From assembly GCA_024691135.1 (NCBI GenBank), contig JAILNZ010000101.1:1-36852 (forward strand): a stretch of 36,852 nucleotides of DNA. The letters run 5' to 3'. Both the position numbers and the translations under genes were made by a program. This DNA is from Clostridiales bacterium. Its GTDB lineage: Bacteria > Bacillota > Clostridia > Saccharofermentanales > Saccharofermentanaceae. This document shows positions 24,206 through 31,427 of the stretch, one piece after another (the stretch's first letter is position 1; every line of letters begins with the position of its first letter). The notes beneath the pieces were generated by a model. That model was not told the origin of the DNA. It did not search any database and worked only from the letters and a program-made list of their open reading frames with translations.

Positions 24206-24505
24206 TAAACCCTCCGTTTAAGGACACAAATGTCCATAAATATATTTTATGTGCATTAAATGTCCTTGAATGAACATCTGTGTTAGTATTTTATTACAAA
24301 AAACCGACAGTAAAGCACGAAAATATGACACAATGCGCCGTTGTGTCTTAGAAAAATATACAACAGGGGACACAAAAATACAAGATTTTTTGAAGAATTG
24401 ACAAAAATAAAATAATATTTTCTGATAGAAAAGAAAAGAATATAATACAATAGACTAAAATATCTGAGTTGTTTGATTTTCAAACAATCGTGAGGGATTC
24501 GTGTT
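24206..24505. promoter_or_regulatory. Divergent control region between pilB and the prepilin peptidase gene
   Basis: No gene is seen in these 300 nt, which are AT-rich. GGACACAAATGTCC (24222-24235) is an inverted repeat just before the pilB ribosome site. AACATCTGTGTT (24273-24284) has the same ACA-N4-TGT core. GACACAA-N7-TTGTGTC (24327-24347) is a third dyad. On the plus strand TATAAT (24441-24446) is a likely -10 for the prepilin peptidase gene, with only a weak -35 near 24418. TTGACA (24398-24403) is too far from it (37 nt) but has TCTGAT 17 nt downstream as an alternative. No convincing pilB promoter was found. Confidence 0.5.
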
Positions 24506-25366
24506 ATGAATATTTTTATGATTTTCAACATCTTCTTTGTCGTGGTTTCCACGCTCTTCGGAATCGTCATCGGAAGCTTCCTGAACGTGGTCATCTACCG
24601 TATACCGGAAGGAAGGACCATCGTTAAAGGTCACTCGATGTGTATGAGCTGCGGGCACGAACTCGGGGCACTTGATCTGGTTCCGGTCTTCAGCTGGCTT
24701 TTTCTCGGAGGAAAATGCAGATACTGCAAGGCTCCCGTTTCTTCCCGTTATATCAAGATAGAGTCATTTACGGGACTTGTATTTCTCCTTTATGCCGTAA
24801 CCCATCTTAAATATCAGCTTGATATCCTCGACCTTTATAAGATCCCGGGTCTTGTAGTCTTCTGCTATTACTGCATTACATTGCTGGTCCTGGCTTCTCT
24901 CGTCTCTGCCATGATGATCTATTATGACAAGCAAAGATCGTATTATGGTTATTCCGTGTTCACAGGATGCGCGGCAGTTGTCTTATCTGCCCTGACACTT
25001 GCCGTTGAAAAGCCTTCATCAGTAGCGGCATATCTCCTTATCGCCGTTTCGGTATCCCTCATCGGCTGTGGTATCACGGCTCTTTTTTCCAGGATCCTGA
25101 GGAAGAAATATACGGCCGCTGATTTCTGGCTGGATATACCGTTTGCTTTCTTCTATGCATATTACGGAAGGTTAAGTTCCAATTATGATTATGCGATCAT
25201 CGCCATGATCCTTCTTCTTATCCTTCCGAGATCCATATTGAAGGGCACGAAGTTTGATAAGTATTCCGCGATCGTATCGATGTGCGGTATCGTCCTTTTT
25301 AATGTTATAGGGTTTATTCTTAACAGACTTTCTGATAATCTGTTCTGTAGCGCATTAGTTTTTTAA
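24506..25366 (+). CDS. pilD: Type IV prepilin peptidase, divergent GxGD motif
   Basis: This 286-residue polytopic membrane aspartyl protease and N-methyltransferase removes leader peptides from prepilins. The N-terminal region GIVIGSFLNVVIYRIPEG is highly conserved in the family. The cytoplasmic methylase zinc motif is present: CMSC (Cys46, Cys49) and CRYC (Cys71, Cys74). The first catalytic Asp is probably Asp141 in MMIYYDKQRSY. The second, normally in GxGD, appears as TAADFW (Asp206), with both glycines replaced. The gene is divergent from the T4P operon and preceded by GAGGG. It is the only prepilin peptidase in the window. Confidence 0.88.
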   Translation: MNIFMIFNIFFVVVSTLFGIVIGSFLNVVIYRIPEGRTIVKGHSMCMSCGHELGALDLVPVFSWLFLGGKCRYCKAPVSSRYIKIESFTGLVFLLYAVTHLKYQLDILDLYKIPGLVVFCYYCITLLVLASLVSAMMIYYDKQRSYYGYSVFTGCAAVVLSALTLAVEKPSSVAAYLLIAVSVSLIGCGITALFSRILRKKYTAADFWLDIPFAFFYAYYGRLSSNYDYAIIAMILLLILPRSILKGTKFDKYSAIVSMCGIVLFNVIGFILNRLSDNLFCSALVF

Positions 25367-25381
25367 AAACAGGAGGTATTT

Positions 25382-26107
25382 ATGTCAGGTCATTCCAAGT
25401 GGAGTAACATCAAGCGTAAGAAGGAGGCTTCTGACGCAGCTAAGGGCGCGATCTTTACCAAGATCGCAAAGGAGATCGCAGTAGCGGTAAAGGCGGGCGG
25501 TCCTGATCCTGACGGTAATTCCAGGCTTAAAGACGTTGTAGCCAAAGCTAAGGCTGCCAATATGCCTAATGACAACATCGCTAGAGCGATCAAGAAGGCG
25601 GCAGGCGCAGGCGAAGGCGATGATTACGAAGAGATCACATATGAAGGTTACGGCCCGGGCGGAGTAGCGGTCATCGTTAAGACGCTTACTAATAACCGTA
25701 ACAGGACTGCAGGTGACGTAAGGCACCTTTTCGATAAGTATGGCGGAAACATGGGTGTATCGGGAAGCGTATCGTTCCTTTTCGAGGATAAGGGCGTGAT
25801 CGTAATATCCAAGGAAGAGTACGAGGACGAAGATCAGGTTATGTCTGATGCCCTTGATGCAGGTGCTGAGGATTTCTCGTCAGAGGATGAGTGCTATGAG
25901 ATCACGACTTCTCCGGATGATTATTATGCCGTAAGAGACTCTCTCGAAGACAAGGGATATGTTTTCCTTGACAGCAGTTTGGGACCTGTTCCCGTTACTT
26001 ATGCCCAGATCACGGATCCGGCTTTGCAGGAGCAGTTTGATAAGATGCTCGACAAGATGGACGAGAACGACGATATTCAAGAGGTATTCCATAATCTCGA
26101 CGATTGA
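25382..26107 (+). CDS. YebC/PmpR/TACO1-family protein
   Basis: This 241-residue protein starts MSGHSKWSNIKRKKEASDA, the family's signature N-terminus. It contains NMPNDNIARAIKKAAGAG and NNRNRTAGDVRHLFDKYGGN, both diagnostic. Members act as transcriptional regulators in some bacteria, and related proteins help ribosomes pass polyproline-type stalls. AACAGGAGGTATTT gives a strong ribosome site, 16 nt after pilD. The next gene starts 13 nt downstream, suggesting one transcript. Length is normal. Confidence 0.95.
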   Translation: MSGHSKWSNIKRKKEASDAAKGAIFTKIAKEIAVAVKAGGPDPDGNSRLKDVVAKAKAANMPNDNIARAIKKAAGAGEGDDYEEITYEGYGPGGVAVIVKTLTNNRNRTAGDVRHLFDKYGGNMGVSGSVSFLFEDKGVIVISKEEYEDEDQVMSDALDAGAEDFSSEDECYEITTSPDDYYAVRDSLEDKGYVFLDSSLGPVPVTYAQITDPALQEQFDKMLDKMDENDDIQEVFHNLDD

Positions 26108-26120
26108 TTAAGGTGATAAA

Positions 26121-27182
26121 TTGGCTCCCAGAGACGACAGCGATAAGTCCAAGGGCACAATAGAGCCCGAGAATAAGGTATCCGAGAATACCGGCAGGCA
26201 CGGTGTGCTTATTCCGGAACTTCGAAATACCCTGAGGATCTTTGACAGGGCCGGTGAACCACGTGTACATAAGCAGGAAGTCATCTCAACTGAGATGATA
26301 CTTACGAGTGAGACCGCGACCAGGGAGGTTTTGTCTTCCATCGCGGTTGTTGCTTTTGTCGGGCCTTCAGGTACGGGTAAAAGTACCAGGGCAATAAGGG
26401 TCGCAAGATCCAACAACATCTCATATCTCATAGATGACGGTCTTCTTATAAACGGAAGCAGGATCGTAGCAGGAACATCCGCAAAAAAAGCGCCTACGAA
26501 GCTCGAATCAGTGCGTCAGGCACTCTTTGCCGACGATACAAGAGCCCAGGTAATGAGAAGGGCGTTAGTCGAGAATATGCCGACTTCGCTTATGATACTC
26601 GGCACCTCAGATTCCATGCTCGAGAAGATATGCAATAATCTCTGGCTCAATCAGCCTTCGATGCTCATCAGGATAGAAGATGTAAGTTCTGAAGAGGAGA
26701 TGCGTCAGGCCAGAAATACCCGTATGACGGAAGGTATGCATACGATCCCTGTCCCTTCCATGGAGATAAAACATGAGTTTTCCGGTTATTTTACCGATCC
26801 GCTGAATAAACTTCGACAGCGCTTCGATAAGGAAAGAGGTGTCTCCCCTGTCGTTCCCGACATCGAAAGGACGATGGTAAGACCTACTTTTTCTTCCCTC
26901 GGATCTTATTCCATCTCAGATGAAGCTCTTCTGGATCTTATCAAGATAGTCCTTAATAAGGTGCCGGGATATGCCGAAGTCGTTTCCTTCAAATCCGAGA
27001 AGAGAACATACGGCGTTGTCTTAAGTCTCGAACTCGCGATCTTTTACGGAGCTGACGCACAGGAAGTACTCTATGAAGCCCAGCAAAATATCGGACGGTC
27101 CGTTGAGGAATATACTTCCATTACGATGATCGCCGTTAACGTCAGGGCAAAGCGCGTCGTAAAACCGACCAATAACGTTTGA
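26121..27182 (+). CDS. P-loop ATPase fused to an Asp23/Gls24-like C-terminal domain
   Basis: This 353-residue protein with a TTG start at 26121 (AGGTGATAAA upstream) has a variable, charged N-terminus (1-60). A P-loop domain follows with Walker A FVGPSGTGKST at 79-89 and LIDDGLLINGSRIVAGTSAK, then LIRIEDVSSEEE and other conserved blocks. From about 263 to 347, the pattern SISDEALLDLIKIVL … LELAIFYGADAQEVLYEAQQ … SITMIAVNVRAKRV closely follows the Asp23/Gls24 (DUF322) fold found in envelope-stress and cell-wall proteins. I have no named function. The neighbours YebC and DUF6062 suggest a conserved cluster, which I cannot confirm here. Its ATPase activity is predicted, not shown. Confidence 0.75.
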   Translation: MAPRDDSDKSKGTIEPENKVSENTGRHGVLIPELRNTLRIFDRAGEPRVHKQEVISTEMILTSETATREVLSSIAVVAFVGPSGTGKSTRAIRVARSNNISYLIDDGLLINGSRIVAGTSAKKAPTKLESVRQALFADDTRAQVMRRALVENMPTSLMILGTSDSMLEKICNNLWLNQPSMLIRIEDVSSEEEMRQARNTRMTEGMHTIPVPSMEIKHEFSGYFTDPLNKLRQRFDKERGVSPVVPDIERTMVRPTFSSLGSYSISDEALLDLIKIVLNKVPGYAEVVSFKSEKRTYGVVLSLELAIFYGADAQEVLYEAQQNIGRSVEEYTSITMIAVNVRAKRVVKPTNNV

Positions 27183-27198
27183 TCAAAAAGGAGATCAT

Positions 27199-27963
27199 AT
27201 GGAAAAGATATATACCATCCCTGTAAATGATGCATATAATGAGCCTTCAATCTGCCCTTTGTGTTTCCTTCGAAACAAGGCGGAATCTGATTATCTCGAT
27301 TATTACCTCGGTCCTTCACTGATGGAACCCGATACGAGAAAAGTAACTAATAAGACAGGTTTTTGCCCCGATCATATGGGTAAGCTCAATAAAAGGGAAG
27401 CTAACCGTCTGGGGCTCGGACTGATGCTTCATACGCACCTTATCGACATAAAGGCGGACATCGATCCCCAGCTCAAGAAAGCAGCTCCGGGCAAGGGAAA
27501 TCTTCTTAAGGGAAGAAATACCGAATATAAGACAGGTCTTAAAAAACTGGCCGACAAGATCGATTCTAGAGTAAGATCCTGTCCCATATGCGAGAAGCTC
27601 GATTACACGATGTCCAGATATAATGACGTAATCTGCTGGATGTTCTCGCATGACAAGGAGTTCAGGGAGAAGTTTTCCTCCTGCAAGACATATTGCCTGC
27701 CGCATATAGCATCTCTTCTGAGGGCATGCGCGGAAAACATGAGCCAGAATGATGCGGCGGATTTTCTGCCGCTCCTCGCGGAGGGTGTTGACTCATCTCT
27801 CACCGAACTTATTTCCGATGTGGAATGGTTTACTTTGAAATTTGATTACAGGAACAATGACAAGCCGTGGGGCAACAGTAAAAATGCTATCCAGAGATCT
27901 ATGAGGATCCTATCCTCAGACAGGAGTGAATTTGATGAAAAACAGGGAAAACAAAAGCAGTAA
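27199..27963 (+). CDS. DUF6062-family protein
   Basis: This 254-residue cytoplasmic protein begins MEKIYTIPVNDAYNEPSICP. It carries repeated Cys/His pairs: ICPLCFLRNKAESDYLDYYLG, FCPDHMGKL, SCPICEKL and YCLPHIASLL. Such pairs look like two four-ligand metal sites, each made from a CxxC and a CxxH element, in an all-helical protein. This pattern is what I associate with the DUF6062 family in Clostridia. The function is unknown. It starts 16 nt after the ATPase/Asp23-like gene with AAAGGAGATC upstream, and its C-terminus overlaps the next gene by 29 nt. Confidence 0.7.
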   Translation: MEKIYTIPVNDAYNEPSICPLCFLRNKAESDYLDYYLGPSLMEPDTRKVTNKTGFCPDHMGKLNKREANRLGLGLMLHTHLIDIKADIDPQLKKAAPGKGNLLKGRNTEYKTGLKKLADKIDSRVRSCPICEKLDYTMSRYNDVICWMFSHDKEFREKFSSCKTYCLPHIASLLRACAENMSQNDAADFLPLLAEGVDSSLTELISDVEWFTLKFDYRNNDKPWGNSKNAIQRSMRILSSDRSEFDEKQGKQKQ

Positions 27964-28423
27964 TGACAATGGTTCTTATCATGAGCTCTATGCGGCAGGT
28001 TCATCTACCGCTTCTGCTGCCGTGATAGAAGAGCCCGAGACAGACCTGAATCTGTTTCCGGATCTTATACTTGATGATTCAAACGGCAGTCTTACCGTAT
28101 TGATCAAGCACGATTATTATTCTTCTGACACAGAACACGGAAGAGAGTTGCTCGGTGCCTTTCTTGATGTCCTGGCAGACGAATTCTCGAAAGTTTCCCG
28201 TATATTCCTTATTGATTCGGGAGTAAAGCTCCTTGACCCGGGAAATCCCCTTCATGCTTCCTTCTGTATGCTCGAAAAGATGGAATATTCAATAGTCTGC
28301 TGCAGGGAGAGCATAGATGAATTCGAAGTTGAATTTGAAAAAAAGGATAACGATTCATTAATGTCGATGCACGAGATCGCGCTGGAACTCATGAATGTTC
28401 CCTATCTGTATACGATAGACTAA
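27935..28423 (+). CDS. YedF/DsrE-like protein lacking the TusA domain
   Basis: This 162-residue protein starts at the ATG at 27935 (AGGAG 8 nt upstream) rather than the GTG at 27926. The first 45 residues are low-complexity (SSTASAAVIEEPETD). The rest aligns by eye with the C-terminal DsrE-like part of YedF: LTVLIKHDYYSSD, RELLGAFLDVLADE, RIFLIDSGVKLLDPGNP, MEYSIVCCRESIDEFEVEF and an SMHEIALEL helix. Canonical YedF has a TusA/SirA-like domain first; it is absent here, so a sulfur- or selenium-relay role is doubtful. Two adjacent Cys (VCC) sit at the usual active region. It ends a plus-strand unit, followed by a terminator. Confidence 0.65.
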   Translation: MKNRENKSSNDNGSYHELYAAGSSTASAAVIEEPETDLNLFPDLILDDSNGSLTVLIKHDYYSSDTEHGRELLGAFLDVLADEFSKVSRIFLIDSGVKLLDPGNPLHASFCMLEKMEYSIVCCRESIDEFEVEFEKKDNDSLMSMHEIALELMNVPYLYTID

Positions 28424-28447
28424 TTGTCTGATCTTTAAAAATCTCTT

Positions 28448-28475
28448 ATGCCATGCACCGCATGGCATTTTTTTT
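28448..28475 (+). terminator. Terminator of the pilD-to-YedF-like unit
   Basis: ATGCCATG and CATGGCAT form an 8-bp stem with loop CACCG, followed by eight T. It starts 25 nt after the YedF-like stop codon. Confidence 0.9.
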
Positions 28476-28479
28476 GCAC

Positions 28480-28512
28480 AAAAAAACAGGTTGTCACAAA
28501 TGTGACAACCTG
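28480..28512 (-). terminator. Terminator of the PilX-like gene
   Basis: On the minus strand the arms CAGGTTGTCACA and TGTGACAACCTG pair over up to 12 bp (realistically about 10 bp with a short loop), followed by seven T. It begins 20 nt after the PilX-like stop and converges with the terminator at 28448-28475. Confidence 0.9.
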
Positions 28513-28532
28513 TGAAAGTCCTATCGATCAGA

Positions 28533-30254
28533 TCAGTAGAAATATCTGAATCTCTTGGCTGCGTACTTCGATTCCTTAGGTGTGAAATCATCTGCAGGTG
28601 TATCATCAAATGCACCCGGGCACCAAGGGAAGTCGGAATTGTTACCGTTGTTTGTATCAATATCAGTACAGGTAACTCTTCCGTAGAATGTTGACTTACC
28701 TAAAATGTCAAACTTGGAACCGGCTCCGAACAATCCGCAATATGCTTCAAATATCTTATTATCATTGTGGACATTTACGGTAGTTCCCGAATAACCATAG
28801 ATAAAGCAATGTGGCTTATCCTTCTTACCGCCGGAAACATTAGCAGACTGGATTCCTCCTACAGAACTCTCGTTGTTACCAACATTCAATGTAGCTCCCG
28901 GTAAGAGGATGAACGTAGCCCACTTGGATGTGTCATTCGTTCCGTTCTTAAATCTGAAGCCGGCCGTTTCCTTGATCGTAAGAGTACCCTTGACGATGAT
29001 GACATAAGGTCCATTGGAAAGATCAACATCATACCAGGAAGAGATGGTCTCTGTATTAACAAAGTAAACTCCTTTGCCACCTGTCTTAATGGAATTAAGA
29101 GATTTACATCCCGTCTGAGAAGATTTTGTTGAGATGCACTGCTCAGCAAGTTGCCTGATAGCGACGAGCGAAGGATCAGCGTTCGAATCATCAGCAGAAG
29201 GAAGATTAGCAAGGAATGCCTTGGAAGCCTTATCCACTGTCGGGAACTTATTCTCCTCTTTAATGGCATTAAGTGCTCTTTGCTTGATCGAATCCTCGAG
29301 TTCCTTCTTCATGGCAACATTCGTAGCATTCGTTGTCTGATTATAAGTAGCGTAATTATTGTTACTTGTCTGTGAAAATTTGTTGTTTCCGCCACCGTTT
29401 ACAAATCTCTGAACATTCCTGAAAAGAGTATTGATCTCAAAGTTGTAGAAACATGCGTTCTGGATAGTACAGTCGATCGTAAGATTACCCGTCTTACCCT
29501 GTGTTCCGTCAGGAGCTACGAAGAATACCTTCTCTGCATGAACATTACCGGTCATCTTATTTATCGTTGCGTCCTTACCCGCAAAGATCAGGCTTCCCGT
29601 GATATTAGCAGTATTGTTGAAGTCAACAGGTCCTACTGTAATAATATCAGAATATATACTGTTAGAAGCTGTACGTGTCAAATATGAATGTCCGTGGAGG
29701 AATACTGTGTTATCCGGTCCCGGATCATGACCTGCACCGATATTAACACCACCGAAGTCACCGCCGTCACCGACTTCGATAAGATTCTGGAAAAGATCGA
29801 CCTTATCCGGCTGCGGCTTCTTGCCCCAGTAGACCATACAGTTCTCTGTTGCATACTTACCGTCAGACTTAACTCCGAGAGTAGTCGTGAAAGTAGCTAT
29901 GAGATAAGCACCGTCCTTATCAAACTTGATCTTGGTCGTCGCACCGCCTTTACCGAGACCGGGAACGTTATCAAGAGTTACAGTAGCAACATCCTTGTTA
30001 GTAGTCCATTTCTCAAATTGATCATCAGTGATCTCCTGAATGTCTAATGCCTTGACAAAAGACTCAGCAACTGCGGTACAGACCGTTCTAGCTTCGCTTG
30101 AATAAACGTTGTCATAATATCTTGCTCTCGTGGAGTTCGTGATCATAACTGCCGATGTTGTGAAGATCAACGCCATAGCTACGACGATCAAAACGAGAGT
30201 AAGCATAGATCCGCGTTTATTGGATCCGACCTTTCTCCTGAATGACTTAATCAT
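28533..30254 (-). CDS. Large PilX-like minor pilin or pilus-tip protein
   Basis: This 573-residue protein has a PilX/PilV-like N-terminus: RRKVGSNKRGSMLTLVLIVV and a hydrophobic helix to about residue 38, then an ARYYDNVYSSEARTVCTAVAES helix. The first residues after Gly lack the F-T-L-x-E pattern, so it is not a classic class III cut site. The rest is a long, Asn/Gly/Thr-rich exported domain with stacked beta segments (for example NFNNTANITGSLIFAGK and IYGYSGTTVNVHNDNKIFEA), resembling a beta-helix or adhesin-like fold. It ends AKRFRYFY. It is transcribed alone from a promoter at 30309-30337. An adhesin or priming role is inferred from architecture and from pilus genes nearby. Confidence 0.65.
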   Translation of the reverse strand: MIKSFRRKVGSNKRGSMLTLVLIVVAMALIFTTSAVMITNSTRARYYDNVYSSEARTVCTAVAESFVKALDIQEITDDQFEKWTTNKDVATVTLDNVPGLGKGGATTKIKFDKDGAYLIATFTTTLGVKSDGKYATENCMVYWGKKPQPDKVDLFQNLIEVGDGGDFGGVNIGAGHDPGPDNTVFLHGHSYLTRTASNSIYSDIITVGPVDFNNTANITGSLIFAGKDATINKMTGNVHAEKVFFVAPDGTQGKTGNLTIDCTIQNACFYNFEINTLFRNVQRFVNGGGNNKFSQTSNNNYATYNQTTNATNVAMKKELEDSIKQRALNAIKEENKFPTVDKASKAFLANLPSADDSNADPSLVAIRQLAEQCISTKSSQTGCKSLNSIKTGGKGVYFVNTETISSWYDVDLSNGPYVIIVKGTLTIKETAGFRFKNGTNDTSKWATFILLPGATLNVGNNESSVGGIQSANVSGGKKDKPHCFIYGYSGTTVNVHNDNKIFEAYCGLFGAGSKFDILGKSTFYGRVTCTDIDTNNGNNSDFPWCPGAFDDTPADDFTPKESKYAAKRFRYFY

Positions 30255-30308
30255 AGATAAACTTCCTTTCTACGTTACCTCATAAAGAGTCATTAAAATA
30301 CTACATGC

Positions 30309-30337
30309 ATTATAACCGCATCAAATCGGTTTGAGAA
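30309..30337 (-). promoter_or_regulatory. Promoter of the PilX-like gene
   Basis: On the minus strand TTCTCA (30332-30337) and a perfect TATAAT (30309-30314) are 17 nt apart. The start codon is 55 nt downstream of the -10, with AAAGGAAG before the ATG. Confidence 0.65.
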
Positions 30338-30365
30338 GTGGTTTTTTGCCGTTTTCGGGGTAAAG

Positions 30366-30385
30366 TTCACACTTACTTCACATTT
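30366..30385. promoter_or_regulatory. Direct repeats TTCACA(CTT) / TTCACATTT upstream of the PilX-like promoter
   Basis: TTCACA occurs at 30366-30371 and again as TTCACATTT at 30377-30385, starting 11 bp apart, about one helical turn. They lie roughly 30-50 nt upstream of the -35, where activator sites are common. The 9-mer TTCACATTT is identical to the arm of the inverted repeat upstream of the major pilin gene. Confidence 0.45.
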
Positions 30386-30419
30386 ACATCAGAAATTTGT
30401 CACTTTTTACTTCATAATA

Positions 30420-31427
30420 TCACATTTCTGTCATAGCCTCTGAAGGCGGTGAAGACGGCTCTCCTTTGCTCCCAAACTTCTTGAATTCTTCCGATTTATC
30501 AGCTATCAGATAGTAGTCTGATTGCGCTGCAAAGCGCATTACCATGGCTGCAAAGTACTTGCCCTGCCTGCTCCTTTTAACCCTGGTCCTGCAGAAGAAA
30601 TCACCGTGTTCTTTACAGGAGTAAAGCGCATATACAGACTTCCTGATCCTGAACGGTTTTATCTTCGCGTTAAGCAAATCTTTACAAATTGGACATATTT
30701 GAGGAAAATAAAACGCTGTCTTATATGCCTCCTCCAGATCCTCTGTCTCACCGCTCATAAAAGTAAACTCTTTTACAAGATCAGGATTTCTTAATGAACT
30801 TCCGATAACCGCCAGGAGCTCCTGAGCCTTGTTATGTTCAAACATGCTCTTGAAGACGAGACCCGTATAATGACTGTCTGCCCATGCACTGTGGAAGGTA
30901 TCGTCCTTTGGGATGGAATAATAATCGACGGCAAATTCAACACTCCTTTGCTGTCCCCTCTCCCCCGCGAATCTGGAGAATACCGGCTGGAGGTCAAAGA
31001 ACGGATGGTCGATCTTGTCGTCAAACCCGTAGAACTTCATATTCTGCTTAAGGATGTCGGGATCGGAATTGCCCCAGCAGACAAGGATATAGTCGTCACC
31101 GCAGAAGGACAGGTACTCGGGGAATGCTTCCTCAAACGGAACTCCGTTCTTGATCTCCCTGTTCGTCTTATGAGTGAGCTTCTGGACATGATAATGGAGC
31201 TTGCGGTAGACCTTGGGCCTTACCTGCATGGAAAAGCTGCCTTCACGGACGAGGCCGCCGAAGCAGTAGACGTATTTTTCCGCGCCGATATCGATTATCT
31301 CGCCCCGAAGGGTGGAAACATCGATGCCGTAGTCTTTGCCCGGAAACGGCTGATTCCACTCGAGATCGAGGATGATAAACTTCGTCCCCTCTTTTATCTG
31401 ACAGTCTGCTGATATGTTATAGTTCAA
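30420..31427 (-). CDS. DEDDh 3'-5' exonuclease family protein
   Basis: This 335-residue protein has an RNase H-like exonuclease domain (about residues 15-215). The first acidic motif is FIILDLEWNQP (Asp21, Glu23), a later conserved Asp lies in CWGNSDPDILKQN, and the last motif is FHSAWADSHYTG (His and Asp). It resembles the KapD/exonuclease group of DnaQ-like proteins. The C-terminal third carries Cys pairs (CPICKDLL, CKEHGDFFC), possibly a zinc site. The start is TTG at 31427, since no in-frame ATG or GTG precedes the catalytic motif, and it overlaps the upstream stop (TTGA). Targets (RNA or DNA) are unknown. Confidence 0.8.
   Translation of the reverse strand: MNYNISADCQIKEGTKFIILDLEWNQPFPGKDYGIDVSTLRGEIIDIGAEKYVYCFGGLVREGSFSMQVRPKVYRKLHYHVQKLTHKTNREIKNGVPFEEAFPEYLSFCGDDYILVCWGNSDPDILKQNMKFYGFDDKIDHPFFDLQPVFSRFAGERGQQRSVEFAVDYYSIPKDDTFHSAWADSHYTGLVFKSMFEHNKAQELLAVIGSSLRNPDLVKEFTFMSGETEDLEEAYKTAFYFPQICPICKDLLNAKIKPFRIRKSVYALYSCKEHGDFFCRTRVKRSRQGKYFAAMVMRFAAQSDYYLIADKSEEFKKFGSKGEPSSPPSEAMTEM

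Noticed and set aside
24398-24446. TTGACA and TATAAT as one promoter for pilD
   Set aside because: The spacer is 37 nt, far beyond the usual 16-18. The two boxes can only belong to separate promoters.
27935-28423. Selenium-metabolism protein YedF
   Set aside because: The TusA-like N-terminal domain is missing and no selD or related gene is present, so only the DsrE-like fold is claimed.
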